DNA from: Halopenitus salinus
Lineage (GTDB): Archaea; Halobacteriota; Halobacteria; Halobacteriales; Haloferacaceae
Assembly (NCBI RefSeq): GCF_042662125.1
Contig: NZ_JBHSXL010000008.1
Coordinates: 124,001 to 188,000, forward strand
Reading direction: 5' to 3'
DNA length: 64,000 nucleotides
Part shown: piece by piece, positions 51,130 through 60,000 of the stretch
Layout: each line of letters opens with the position of its first letter
Position numbering within the stretch: the stretch's first letter is position 1
Position numbers and translations under genes: made by a program
The notes under the pieces: model-generated
Database searches by the model: none
The model's input: only the letters and a program-made list of their open reading frames with translations
Told to the model about the DNA's origin: nothing

Positions 51130-53388
51130 ATGAGACGGGAACGGGGGGGCGAGAGGGGCCGTGAACCGCGCGTCGATCGACGGGCGGTCCTGAAAGGGGT
51201 GGCCGGAGCCGCGAGCGCGTCGCTTTCGGGGTGTGGCGCGCTCGAACGCGAGGACGACGCCGGAACGACGGAGGCGACGGACGACCGAGCGCGGGAGCTG
51301 GCCGAGCGGTTCGCGCCGCGGATCTACTTCGACGCGGCCGAGAAGTGGTTCCCGACGGATCCACGCCCCTACGAGAGCGAGCGCGACGGCGAGGCGATCG
51401 TCGACGGGTTCGACGCGCTCGACGGCTACCACGAGCGGTTCGACGAGGACGGGGAGCCGCCGAACCCGACGGTCTTCTACCACGTCGTCGAGTACGACGA
51501 CTCGCCGCTCGCGGCGGTGCAGTTCTGGTACTACTCCGCGTTCGACCAGTTCACGACCAACTTCCACTGGCACGACTGGGAGGTGCTTTCCGTCTTCGTG
51601 GACACGGACGACGGGGAGCCGCGTCTCTACGTCGCGAGCTCGCACTCGCGGAGCGTTCCGAACAACGAGTTCCTCGATCCGGACCCGGAGACGACGCCGC
51701 GGATCCTCTCCGAGCTCGGCTCCCACTCGAGCGCCCTCTCGGTCAACGAGGTCCCGGACCGCTTCCAGCGAATCTCGACGGAGGGACTGCTCGCGGACAT
51801 CACGAACACGGCGATAGACGGGATCGAGGACCTCGCGGAGATCCCGCTCGCCTACGGGCTCCCGCGCGACGAGGGGTCCCGACTCCCCTACGTGGTGCCG
51901 GAGTACGAGGGGGCGCCGATCTACGAACACGACCGGCTCCCCTCGGTCACCCGCGAGTCCCTGATCGACGAGGAGCTCACGGTTCGCTCGTTCGATGCGA
52001 TCGAGTCCGTTCCCTCAAGTCTCCCCGAGCGGGAGACGGGACTCGTCTTCGGACACGAGGAGACGGCGGAGACGGAGGGGAGCGAGGCAGGCGGCACGGA
52101 AGCGGACGAGGCGGGCGGCACGGAGAACGGAGGGGACGGTGAGACGACGGACGTCGCCTACGAACTGGTTCCGATCGCGGAGATCGAACACATCACTGAC
52201 TTCACCGGCCCGCAGTTGAGCTTCGAGTTCGCGATCCCGGAGGCGGTCGAGGACGCGATGGCCGGCCACATCACCACGACGGGAACCCCCTGGAGCCAGC
52301 CGCGGTTCTCGAACCCGGCGACGGACATCACGGCCGCGAACCATCGACAGTCGCTGGCCGGGGAGTACGCGGCGATCGGCGAGGCGGCCCCGGTCCACAC
52401 CGTGCTCGCCCGGGTTACGGACGCGGTCGTCGACGAGGAGGCGCCGACGAACGAGGGGATCTCGACCACGGAGTCGTCCGTCGAATCGATCGCGCTCCTG
52501 GAGAGCGACCCGGAGGCCGTACCGACCTTCGGCGGCGTCGCCGCCGTGCGGGACGTGGCGGCCGGCGACCACCGGCTCACGGTGAACGGAGCCGGGAGGA
52601 CGCCCCACAGCGAGCGGGTGAGCGTCACGGAGGACGGCCCGGCGACGACCGCCGGCGTCGACGGGGAGATCCCGCTCGTCGCACGCGAACACGCGAGAAA
52701 GCTCGAGGTCACGGACGCGGAGGCCGACGTCGACCTCTCGCGCGTGGCGGTCGAGGACGACTTCGGCGGCCGCATCTACGAGTCGGCGGTCGAGGGATCC
52801 GACGCGGTCTACGTCCACGAGGGGGGAGCGTACACGACGGAGGTCCGCGATTCCGACGACGCGGTCGGCGCGTATCGGGTGAATCCGGATCCCGGGAACG
52901 AGACGGGGATCCGCATCGATCGCCCCGAGACCGGCAAGGCGTCGCTCGCGAGCTTCGTCGCCGACATCGCCGAGGAGACACACGAGCAGGTGGCGGCACT
53001 CGAGGACGGGACGAGCGACGACGGAGGCAGCGAGGACGACGGCGACGACGCTGACGGCGACGGAGGGGACGGTTCCGGGCGAACCGGCACCACGACCGGC
53101 GGCGGAAACACGACGTCGGACGGGTCGTCGAACGCGATCACGGGGTTGCGCCGGGCCCTGGAGGCGGTCGCAGAGAGCGCTCGAGCGGCCGCGGAACGGG
53201 CGCGGGCCGGCGAGCGCGGGAACGCCGACCGTCGCCTCGAGACGGTCATCGAGCGGCTCGGTCGGGTGAGCGACCGGCTCGCGGCGGCCGAAGGCGACCT
53301 GCCGAATCCGATCGCGCGAGCGAGCGAAAACCGGCTCGATCAGGCGGGACGTCGGGCCGAGCAGGCCCGCGAGAGCGACGCGCTGTAG
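51130..53388 (+). CDS. Tat lipoprotein with HDWE motif (Vps62/NPP1-like N-terminal part)
   Basis: This 752-residue protein has a Tat motif (R17-R18) and lipobox ending at Cys35, so it should be a surface lipoprotein. The part at residues 60-180 (FAPRIYFDAAEKWFPTDPRPYE ... VFYHVVEYDD ... FWYYSAFDQFTTNFHWHDWEVLSVFVD) resembles the Vps62/NPP1 type fold, with HDWE at 148-151. Later come an acidic insert, several beta-rich segments, a Gly/Asp-rich linker and an Ala/Arg coiled region at the C-terminus. Homology to NPP1 is by motif only. The function is unknown. Confidence 0.6.
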   Translation: MRRERGGERGREPRVDRRAVLKGVAGAASASLSGCGALEREDDAGTTEATDDRARELAERFAPRIYFDAAEKWFPTDPRPYESERDGEAIVDGFDALDGYHERFDEDGEPPNPTVFYHVVEYDDSPLAAVQFWYYSAFDQFTTNFHWHDWEVLSVFVDTDDGEPRLYVASSHSRSVPNNEFLDPDPETTPRILSELGSHSSALSVNEVPDRFQRISTEGLLADITNTAIDGIEDLAEIPLAYGLPRDEGSRLPYVVPEYEGAPIYEHDRLPSVTRESLIDEELTVRSFDAIESVPSSLPERETGLVFGHEETAETEGSEAGGTEADEAGGTENGGDGETTDVAYELVPIAEIEHITDFTGPQLSFEFAIPEAVEDAMAGHITTTGTPWSQPRFSNPATDITAANHRQSLAGEYAAIGEAAPVHTVLARVTDAVVDEEAPTNEGISTTESSVESIALLESDPEAVPTFGGVAAVRDVAAGDHRLTVNGAGRTPHSERVSVTEDGPATTAGVDGEIPLVAREHARKLEVTDAEADVDLSRVAVEDDFGGRIYESAVEGSDAVYVHEGGAYTTEVRDSDDAVGAYRVNPDPGNETGIRIDRPETGKASLASFVADIAEETHEQVAALEDGTSDDGGSEDDGDDADGDGGDGSGRTGTTTGGGNTTSDGSSNAITGLRRALEAVAESARAAAERARAGERGNADRRLETVIERLGRVSDRLAAAEGDLPNPIARASENRLDQAGRRAEQARESDAL

Positions 53389-53425
53389 CGGATGCCCGGG
53401 GATCAACCGGACGTGGCACCGCCGC

Positions 53426-53647
53426 TCACGCGTGTTCGATCTCGACGTGCCACTCGTCGTCGGCCACCTGCGTCGTCTCGTAGGTGAACCCGCGGCGATC
53501 GAGCACGTCGTAGAGGGGTTCCGGCTCGAAGCCGTTGATCAGCGTCAGTCGCTCGTCGGGGTCGAGGTCCGAAAGGGCCTCCTGGATGCGGTCGAAGGGC
53601 GGGTCCTCCGGATCGCGAACGTCGAGTCTGCGTTCGTGAACGCTCAT
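53426..53647 (-). CDS. DUF2249 domain protein
   Basis: This 73-residue protein starts at ATG 53647 (MSVHERRLDVRD). It carries the DUF2249 pattern LDVRD...PPFDRIQEALSDLDPDERLTLINGFEPEPLYDVLDRRG, a small fold related to TusA-like sulfur-carrier proteins but without the Cys. It is followed on the same strand order by a second DUF2249 gene upstream at 53734. The biochemical role of the family is not established. Confidence 0.8.
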   Translation of the reverse strand: MSVHERRLDVRDPEDPPFDRIQEALSDLDPDERLTLINGFEPEPLYDVLDRRGFTYETTQVADDEWHVEIEHA

Positions 53648-53733
53648 CGAGCGTCGATACGGACGGACCGCAGGTGACGATTCCCTCGAATATGTTCGAT
53701 CGACGGTCAGGACACGCCGATCCCGTTTCGGCG

Positions 53734-53964
53734 TCACTCCCGCTTCGGGAACTCCGCGCGGAACTCGTCCGCGGCCTCGCGGGTGACGGCGTACCCCTCC
53801 TCGTCGAAAGCCTCGACCTCGGCCGCCATCTCGTAGAACAGCGGCTTCGGCTCGTGGTCGTTGACGATCGTCAGCGTCTCGCCGGGCTCCATCGCGGCGA
53901 ACGCGTCGTGTATCCTGTCGTGTCGATCGACCGGCGGAACGTCACGGACGTCGAGCGTTGGCAT
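53734..53964 (-). CDS. DUF2249 domain protein, second copy
   Basis: This 76-residue protein starts at ATG 53964 (MPTLDVRDVPPVDRHDRIHDAF). It has the same DUF2249 layout as its neighbour, with GETLTIVNDHEPKPLFYEMAAE. The two share the LTIxNxxEPxPLxxxL core but differ elsewhere, so the duplication is old. They lie 86 nt apart and probably form one unit. Pairs of DUF2249 genes are common in haloarchaea, often near redox or iron-sulfur genes; none are adjacent here. Confidence 0.8.
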   Translation of the reverse strand: MPTLDVRDVPPVDRHDRIHDAFAAMEPGETLTIVNDHEPKPLFYEMAAEVEAFDEEGYAVTREAADEFRAEFPKRE

Positions 53965-54091
53965 ACACTGGCGGATCGGGGGCGGGGACACCTGCGTCTT
54001 CAGGCGAACGTATTCGGGGGCGAGACGCGGGTCGGAGCCGGCGCGCTCGGGGGACCCACCGCTCGAGGAGCGGAGCGAACTCGAACCCGAC

Positions 54092-54328
54092 TCAGGCCGG
54101 CGTCGAGACGCCCCATCGGACGCGGTCCCACAGGCGCTCGTAGGCGTAGTAGGTCCCGGTCTTCACGACGTTCGCGAGGAGGCCGATGTTCACGGCGTCG
54201 TCGAGATCGCCGACGACGAGCCACGCGATACAGACGGTGATCGCCACCATGAGGAGCCGGTAACAGAGGGTCTTGGCGAGCGCTCGACGACGCGAGTGAA
54301 CGGCGGTTCGCGAGAGTCCCCCGGGCAT
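54092..54328 (-). CDS. DUF2061 small membrane protein
   Basis: This 78-residue protein matches the DUF2061 family: SRRRALAKTLCYRLLMVAITVCIAWLVVGDLDDAVNIGLLANVVKTGTYYAYERLWDRVRWG. It has two hydrophobic helices with the conserved Lys-Thr and Tyr-Tyr-x-His/Tyr-Glu-Arg-x-Trp region. The start follows a TATA-like CTATAAGTCC about 27 nt upstream. The function is unknown. The region upstream shares its promoter interval with the divergent Nudix gene. Confidence 0.82.
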   Translation of the reverse strand: MPGGLSRTAVHSRRRALAKTLCYRLLMVAITVCIAWLVVGDLDDAVNIGLLANVVKTGTYYAYERLWDRVRWGVSTPA

Positions 54329-54389
54329 CGACCGGACGTTTCGGGAGCGAGGACTTATAGATAACCGATAGTGCGAACCTTTCCAACCG

Positions 54390-54410
54390 TTAGTTACTGT
54401 TTTTAGTTAC
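54390..54410. repeat. TTAGTTAC direct repeat in the divergent promoter region
   Basis: TTAGTTAC occurs at 54390-54397 and 54403-54410, 13 bp apart (start to start). It lies between the divergent DUF2061 and Nudix genes, about 25 nt upstream of the Nudix TATA-like box (GGTTTATC). It could be a regulator site, but two 8-mers are weak evidence. Confidence 0.35.
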
Positions 54411-54458
54411 ACCGCGGGTGCAGACGGTTTATCACGGCGCTCGACCGATCGGGGATCG

Positions 54459-55004
54459 ATGACTGGACTCACCTGGAAGACGACCGGAGGCGGGATCGAC
54501 TACACGTGTCCGGGCTTCGACGTCCGGCGCGACGAGGTCCGGTTTCCGGACGGGACGGAGGGCGAGTACCACTACCTTGAGGAGCCCCCGGCGGTGGTGA
54601 TCCTGCCGTTCACGCCGGCGGGCGAGGTCGTCGTGATAGACGAGTGGCGCCAGGCGGTGGGGCGGGTCAACCGCGGGCTTCCCGCGGGCTCGATGGAGCC
54701 GGGCGACGACGGGGACCTCGAGGCGGCCGCGGCCCGCGAGCTGGCCGAGGAGACCGGCTACGCGGCCGACGGCTTCGAGCCGCTTCTCGACGTCGAGCCG
54801 TCGAACGGCGTCTCGAACTCGAGACACCAGCACGTCCTCGCGCGGGGGTGCGAGCCGACGGCGGAACGCGACCTCGATCACGACGAGTCGATCGCGGTCG
54901 AGGTCGTCGCGTACGACGACCTGCTCTCGGACGTCGTCGACGGCCGGATCGACGACGGGCGCACGGTCACGGCGGTGACGTACCACGAGTTGATCACCCG
55001 GTAG
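54459..55004 (+). CDS. Nudix hydrolase (ADP-ribose pyrophosphatase-like)
   Basis: This 181-residue protein has a Nudix box (G-x-E within DGDLEAAAARELAEETGY, about residues 87-104) and a preceding beta region VVILPFTPAGEVVVIDEWRQAVGR, which together resemble ADP-ribose pyrophosphatases. It should hydrolyse a nucleoside diphosphate linked to another group; the substrate is not determined. It stands alone, with a TATA-like GGTTTATC about 27 nt before ATG 54459. Confidence 0.85.
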   Translation: MTGLTWKTTGGGIDYTCPGFDVRRDEVRFPDGTEGEYHYLEEPPAVVILPFTPAGEVVVIDEWRQAVGRVNRGLPAGSMEPGDDGDLEAAAARELAEETGYAADGFEPLLDVEPSNGVSNSRHQHVLARGCEPTAERDLDHDESIAVEVVAYDDLLSDVVDGRIDDGRTVTAVTYHELITR

Positions 55005-55070
55005 CAGCACGTCGACACTCGGCGTACCGGTGTGCCAACAGTTTTCCTCGTCCGCCGCCAACCCGCGTGC

Positions 55071-55922
55071 ATGTCGAGCCACGTCGGTGGACGAACCGCG
55101 CTGATCGCCGCCGTCGCGATCGTCGTCGCGATCGGATTGGGTGCCGGCGGCCTCCTCCTCGGGTTCCTCCTCACGCTCGTCGGAGGGGTCGTCTTGACCC
55201 TGATCGGGATCGAAGTCACTCCCTCTTTGGGGATCGTCTTGAGCCTCGTGTTCGTCCAGGGGGTCGGCTGTGCGGGCGTGGCGCTCGCGTACGTCCAGGT
55301 GCAACCGGAGATTCGGCCGGTCCTCCGCGAGCGTCTCGGGGTCCCGATCGACGCGACCCGCTTTTCGATCGGCGCCTCCGTCCCGAACCTCCGCGAAGCC
55401 CTCGTCGTCGCGGGAGGGTACGTGCTGGCGTTCGCGGGGGCGCTCGCCGGCGCGTTCGCGATCACGGCCTACCAAGCGCTCTCCGGAACGAGCCTCGAGA
55501 CCGGGACGAACCAGGCCGCCCAGATCGGCATGGAGAACCCCGAGGTCCTCCTGCTTCTCATCCCCGCGTCGATCCTCCTCATCGGCCCCGGCGAGGAACT
55601 GCTGTTTCGCGGCGTCGTCCAGGGCCGGCTCCGGGAGGTCTTCTCGCCGGTGACGGCCATCGTGGCCACGAGCGTCGTCTTCGCGGGCCTCCACTGGTTC
55701 GCGCTCACCGGCGGCTCCGCGACGGGCAACCTCGTGAGCATCGGCGTGTTGATCGTCCCGAGCCTCGTCTTCGGGGCCAGCTACGAGTACACCGGAAACG
55801 TCGTGGTCCCCGCGCTCATCCACGGCGTCTACAACGCGACCCTGTTCACGCTATTGTACGTCACGATCGCGTACGCGGACGCGATTCCGGGAGGGATCGC
55901 GATGGCCGCCGCGGCGTTTTGA
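55071..55922 (+). CDS. CPBP-family intramembrane metalloprotease
   Basis: This 283-residue protein has eight or so hydrophobic segments and the CPBP/Abi motifs. Motif 1 is EELLFRGVVQGRL (E175, E176, R180), motif 2 is FAGLHWF (H208) and a third is ALIHGVYNA. It should be a membrane-embedded CAAX-type protease. The start ATG 55071 was taken because it follows directly on a short leader with a hydrophobic N-terminus; an upstream in-frame ATG at 55032 adds 13 residues. The role in this context is unclear. Confidence 0.87.
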   Translation: MSSHVGGRTALIAAVAIVVAIGLGAGGLLLGFLLTLVGGVVLTLIGIEVTPSLGIVLSLVFVQGVGCAGVALAYVQVQPEIRPVLRERLGVPIDATRFSIGASVPNLREALVVAGGYVLAFAGALAGAFAITAYQALSGTSLETGTNQAAQIGMENPEVLLLLIPASILLIGPGEELLFRGVVQGRLREVFSPVTAIVATSVVFAGLHWFALTGGSATGNLVSIGVLIVPSLVFGASYEYTGNVVVPALIHGVYNATLFTLLYVTIAYADAIPGGIAMAAAAF

Positions 55923-55993
55923 GGCGGCGGCCGTCGACCTCCGCCACCCGCCGAACGGCACGGCGATCGGGGAGAAAACATCCTCGTCGGGCG

Positions 55994-56902
55994 TCACTCC
56001 CGCCGTTTGACCTCGTGTCGGCCGAATCCGTACCGCAGCCGGTTGGCGAGCCGCCGCGAGAACCGTCCCTCGTTTCGCGAGTCGAACCGCTCGGCGAGCG
56101 CGTCGTAGATGAGCGGGACCGGAACCTCCTGTTCGAGGGCCTCCTGAACCGTCCAGGTTCCCGTCGAGCCGCCGGCGACGTGGTCGGCGACGTCTCCGAG
56201 GTCCGAGCCCTCCTCGCGGAACGCCTCCTCACACAGCTCGAGGAGCCACGAGCGGACGACCGCGCCGTTGTTCCACGTGCGCGCGATGGACTCCATGTCG
56301 AGGTCGAAGCGGCCGTCGTGAAGCAGCTCGAAGCCCTCGCCGTAGGCCTGCATCAGCGCGTACTCGACGCCGTTGTGAACCATCTTGACGTAGTGGCCGG
56401 AGCCCGACTCGCCCATCCGATCGTGGCCGTCCGGGCCGGTGGCGACGGCGTCGAGGACGGGCGTCATCGCCTCGTAGGCCCACTCGGGGCCGCCGACCAT
56501 GAGCGAGAAACCCGCCTCGGCGCTGGCGGGGCCGCCGGAGGTGCCACAGTCGAGGTAGGCGGCGTCGGTCGCTCCGGCCCGGCGCATCGACGCCTCGAAG
56601 TGTGAGTTGCCGCCGTCGACGACCACGTCGTCGCCGTCGAGGCGGGGCTCGAGGTCCTCGAGCGTGGCGTCAACGGGGTCGCCGGCCGGCACCATGAGCC
56701 AGATCCGCTTTCCGTCCTCGCGTCCCGAATCGAGGCGGTCACACAGGTCGTCGACGGAGTCGGCCGGCTCCGCGCCGGCCTCCGCGGCCGCGGCGGTCGC
56801 CTCCGCCGAGAGGTCGAAGGCGACCACGTCGTGGCCCGCATCGAGGCAGCGATCGACGACGATCCGTCCCATCCGGCCCAAGCCGATGACGCCAAGGTGC
56901 AT
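55994..56902 (-). CDS. gnd: 6-phosphogluconate dehydrogenase (decarboxylating), short archaeal form
   Basis: This 302-residue protein is the short (about 300 residues) type of Gnd. It has the dinucleotide motif GVIGLGRMGRIVVDRCLDAGHDV, the substrate motif LDCGTSGGPASAEAGFSLMVGG and the catalytic region GSGHYVKMVHNGVEYALMQAYGEG. It produces ribulose 5-phosphate. A TATA-like CCAATAGGG is about 27 nt upstream. Short repeats of TCGGCGACGA lie between it and pstA. Confidence 0.92.
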   Translation of the reverse strand: MHLGVIGLGRMGRIVVDRCLDAGHDVVAFDLSAEATAAAAEAGAEPADSVDDLCDRLDSGREDGKRIWLMVPAGDPVDATLEDLEPRLDGDDVVVDGGNSHFEASMRRAGATDAAYLDCGTSGGPASAEAGFSLMVGGPEWAYEAMTPVLDAVATGPDGHDRMGESGSGHYVKMVHNGVEYALMQAYGEGFELLHDGRFDLDMESIARTWNNGAVVRSWLLELCEEAFREEGSDLGDVADHVAGGSTGTWTVQEALEQEVPVPLIYDALAERFDSRNEGRFSRRLANRLRYGFGRHEVKRRE

Positions 56903-56940
56903 ACGCGTCGAATCACGAGGACGGGCCCTATTGGTTGCGA

Positions 56941-57011
56941 TCGGCGACGAGAGGGGATTCGGCGACGAAAAACGAGCGGGGGCCGTCGGCGACGAGAACG
57001 ATCGGCGACGA
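56941..57011. repeat. four copies of TCGGCGACGA between gnd and pstA
   Basis: TCGGCGACGA occurs at 56941, 56959, 56986 and 57002, with three copies continuing as GAG or GAA. The region is upstream of gnd and downstream of pstA on the minus strand. It may be simple tandem amplification; no function is suggested by the sequence. Confidence 0.5.
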
Positions 57012-57049
57012 GAGGGGGTATCGCCGGAGAGTCGGGACGGACCGGCCGT

Positions 57050-58030
57050 CTAGACGTCCCGACGCTGGTACCGGTTGCGAAGCAGGATCGCGGTGGCGTT
57101 GAGAAGCAGCATCATCGCGAGCAGCACGACGACGCCGGCGGCGACCACGCCGTAGCGGAACTCGGGTTGGGGCCGCGCACGCCAGTTGTAGATCTGCATC
57201 GGCATCGCGCTGACGCTGTCGAAGAGCGTCGTGGGGACGCTGAAGACGCTCGTGGCGGCGCCGATCATGATGAGCGGCGCGGTCTCGCCGATCGCGCGCC
57301 CGAGCGCGAGGATCGTCCCGGTGAGAATGCCGGGCAGCGCCTGCGGGAGCGTGACGTTCTTGAGCGTCTGCCACTCGCTCGCGCCCATGCCGCGGCTGGC
57401 CTGTCTGTAGGAGTCGGGGACCGCCCGCAGCGCCTCCTGGGAGGAGACGATGACGATGGGCAACACGAGCAGTCCGACCGTGAGCCCGCCCACGAGAACG
57501 ATCCCGCTCTCGAGGCCGATCCCGCGGACGAAGACGGCCAGTCCGAGCAGTCCGTAGACGACCGAGGGAACGCCGGCGAGGTTCGCGATGTTGATCCGGA
57601 CGAGCCGGGTGACCCGGTTTTCGGGCGCGTACTCCTCCAAGTAGATCGCCGCGCCGATCCCGATGGGGAAGACGGCGAAGATCATCACGGAGAGGATGAG
57701 GAGCGAGCCGACGATGGGCGCGAGGAAGCCGGCCTCCGCGGGGGTCCGCGAGGGCAGGCTCGTGAGGAACTGCCAGTCGACCCACGACCCGTGTTCGGGA
57801 TCGAGGATCGAGAAGGCGTCGACGGCGACGTACGCGAGGAGGATGGCCATCATCGCGATCCCGGAGATCGCCGCGATCAACAGGATCGCCGCGAACGACC
57901 GGTCGCGAAGCGACCGGTAGAGCGGCTCCCAGCCGCTCTCGCGGAAGGGGTTGTCGCCGGGCTCGGAGCCGGAGTCGGAGCCGGCAGCGGGCCCGTTCCC
58001 GGCGCCTCCCGCATCGACCTCGGCGCTCAT
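57050..58030 (-). CDS. pstA: phosphate ABC transporter permease PstA
   Basis: This 326-residue membrane protein is PstA. The permease motif is the EAA loop DSYRQASRGMGASEWQTLKNVTLPQALPGILTG, with GRAIGETAPLIMIGA typical of PstA/PstC. The ATG at 58030 overlaps the pstC stop by 4 nt (ATGA). The N-terminus is an acidic Gly/Ser extension. It channels phosphate with PstC. The expected ATPase gene pstB is not next to it; gnd follows after 147 nt. Confidence 0.93.
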   Translation of the reverse strand: MSAEVDAGGAGNGPAAGSDSGSEPGDNPFRESGWEPLYRSLRDRSFAAILLIAAISGIAMMAILLAYVAVDAFSILDPEHGSWVDWQFLTSLPSRTPAEAGFLAPIVGSLLILSVMIFAVFPIGIGAAIYLEEYAPENRVTRLVRINIANLAGVPSVVYGLLGLAVFVRGIGLESGIVLVGGLTVGLLVLPIVIVSSQEALRAVPDSYRQASRGMGASEWQTLKNVTLPQALPGILTGTILALGRAIGETAPLIMIGAATSVFSVPTTLFDSVSAMPMQIYNWRARPQPEFRYGVVAAGVVVLLAMMLLLNATAILLRNRYQRRDV

Positions 58031-58971
58031 CGGTACTCCTCCCGGAGCCGGTCGCGAATGACCTCGGCGCCGATGTTGAGGCTGAAGGTGAACACGAACA
58101 GGACGAGCCCGAGCGCGAACATCGAGTAGTAGGCGGGCGTCCCGCCGCCGCCCTCGGCGTGTGCGACGTTCACCATCGCGGCCGTGATCGTCTCGCTCGA
58201 CTGCATCAGGTTCTGATCGATCTCGAGGATGCTCAACATCCGCGGCGTCTGGCCGGCCGCGACGGTGACGGCCATGGTCTCGCCGATCGCCCGCGAGAGC
58301 GCGAGCACGAACGACGAGAAGATTCCGGAGACGGCCGCGGGGACGACGACGCGAACGGAGGTGTCGAACTTGGTGGATCCGAGCCCGTAGGCGGCCTCTC
58401 GGAGGTCGTCGGGGACCGCCGACAGGGCGTCCTCGGAGATCGACGAAACCATCGGGATGATCATCACGCCGACGACGATCGACGCCGAGAGCGCGTTGAA
58501 CGTGCTCACGGGCAGCCCGATCCGCTCGAGGAAGGGCGTGATGTAGACGAGTGCGAAGTAGCCGTAGACGATGGTCGGGATCCCCGCGAGGATCTCGAGT
58601 GCGGGTTTGAGCACCGAGCGCACGCGCTCGCTTGCGAACTCCGAGAGGTAAAGCGCCGCGGCGAGTCCGGTCGGCAGCGCGATGATCGCGGAGACCACGG
58701 TGATGAGGATCGTCCCGCTGAGAAGCGGGAGGACGCCGAACTTGTACTCGCCGCCGCCGGTCAACTGCGTCGGCTTCCACTCGGTGCCGGTCAGGAAGTC
58801 GACGACGGGAACCTGCGCGAAGAAGGTCGTCGCGTCCTTGAACAGCGTGAGGATGATGCCGAGGGTGATCAACACGGTGGCGACCGCACACACGAGGAAG
58901 ACCCCCTTGACGGCCCGTCCGATCCGCCGCTCGCGGTCGGAGCGTTCGCCGATCGCGGGACTGGTCGTCAT
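58027..58971 (-). CDS. pstC: phosphate ABC transporter permease PstC
   Basis: This 314-residue protein is PstC. It has six hydrophobic segments, the coupling motif DDLREAAYGLGSTKFDTSVRVVVPAAVSGIFSSFVLALSRAIGETMAV, and the first extracytoplasmic loop FLTGTEWKPTQLTGGGEYKFGVLPLLSGT typical of PstC. It starts 4 nt after pstS and overlaps pstA by 4 nt. The operon order is pstS-C-A. Confidence 0.93.
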   Translation of the reverse strand: MTTSPAIGERSDRERRIGRAVKGVFLVCAVATVLITLGIILTLFKDATTFFAQVPVVDFLTGTEWKPTQLTGGGEYKFGVLPLLSGTILITVVSAIIALPTGLAAALYLSEFASERVRSVLKPALEILAGIPTIVYGYFALVYITPFLERIGLPVSTFNALSASIVVGVMIIPMVSSISEDALSAVPDDLREAAYGLGSTKFDTSVRVVVPAAVSGIFSSFVLALSRAIGETMAVTVAAGQTPRMLSILEIDQNLMQSSETITAAMVNVAHAEGGGGTPAYYSMFALGLVLFVFTFSLNIGAEVIRDRLREEYR

Positions 58972-58975
58972 CGGA

Positions 58976-59953
58976 TCACTCGCTTACCGCGTCGTCGATC
59001 TTCGCGAGGTTGTTCTCGATCTCGTCGTCGTTCATCGGGACGTAGCCGATGTCGTCGGCGACGATCGACTGGTCGCCGGTCAGTTCGATGGCGAACCGCA
59101 TGAACGGCTCGAGTGCCGGGTTCTCCGTAAGCTTGTTGCCGTTGACGTACCAGAAGATCGGCCGCGAGAGCGGGTACTCGCCGGTCGAGGCGGCCTCCAA
59201 GCTCGGTGCCGTACAGCCGTTTCCGCCGTCGACGTCGAGCGCCTTCACCTGATCCTGATTGTTCGTGTAGTAGGAGAAGGGGAGGTACCCGTGGGCGTAC
59301 TCGCTCCCCTCGACGCCGGAGGCGATGATGTCGTCCTGTTCGGTCCCCTCGAAGTCGTCGCGGATCCGGCGGAACTTCCCGATGACCTCCTCGGTCCAGT
59401 AGTCGAAGGTCCCGCTCGTGGTGGCGGGCCCGTACAGCTCGAAGGGTTCGTCGGGCCAGTCCGAATTGACGTCCGACCACAGCTCGTTTTCGGCCTCGGG
59501 GTCCCAGATCTGTCCGAGCTCGTCGATCGTCATGCAGTCGACCCAGTCGGCCTCGTTGTTGACGATGGCCGTCAAGGCGTCGCCGGCACACTGGATCTCG
59601 ATCGGCTCGAAGCCGTTCTCGCGACACCGCTCGACCTCCTCCTCGAGGATGGGCCGCGAGGCGCCGTTGATGTCGCTGTCGCCGGGGATGAAGAACTGCT
59701 CGAAGCCGCCGGTCGATCCGTCCGAGGAGACGGAGATGTTCACGTCGTCGGTCTCGCGCTGGTACTCCTCGGCGACGGCCTCCGAAAGCGGGAACACGGT
59801 ACTGCTGCCCGTGATCCGGATCTCGCGATCCTCGCCGCCGCCCAGACAACCGGCGAGGCCGAACGTCGCAGCCGCCCCTGCGGTGGTGAGGAATCGTCGA
59901 CGCGTTCCGGTCGAAACGCGATCGCCGCGGTTGGACACGTCCATCACTCCCAT
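58976..59953 (-). CDS. pstS: phosphate-binding lipoprotein PstS
   Basis: This 325-residue protein starts at ATG 59953 (ATG 59944 is also possible). A Tat motif with R18-R19-R20 and a lipobox ending at Cys36 show that it is a membrane-tethered Tat lipoprotein. The mature protein begins REIRITGSSTVFPLSEAVAEEYQRE, the phosphate-binding region, and contains DSDINGASRPI, CAGDALTAIVNNEADW and SGTFDYWTEEV. It delivers phosphate to PstC-PstA. Its promoter region carries 10-bp phased repeats. Confidence 0.94.
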   Translation of the reverse strand: MGVMDVSNRGDRVSTGTRRRFLTTAGAAATFGLAGCLGGGEDREIRITGSSTVFPLSEAVAEEYQRETDDVNISVSSDGSTGGFEQFFIPGDSDINGASRPILEEEVERCRENGFEPIEIQCAGDALTAIVNNEADWVDCMTIDELGQIWDPEAENELWSDVNSDWPDEPFELYGPATTSGTFDYWTEEVIGKFRRIRDDFEGTEQDDIIASGVEGSEYAHGYLPFSYYTNNQDQVKALDVDGGNGCTAPSLEAASTGEYPLSRPIFWYVNGNKLTENPALEPFMRFAIELTGDQSIVADDIGYVPMNDDEIENNLAKIDDAVSE

Positions 59954-60000
59954 CAACTCGAGTGAAAGGGATGAACGCTACTATTAGCGGTATCTATTCG

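Noticed and set aside
56903..57049. Search for a missing pstB or small gene between gnd and pstA
   Set aside because: Only 147 nt are available, filled by short repeats; no ATPase motif or start with coding potential is seen.
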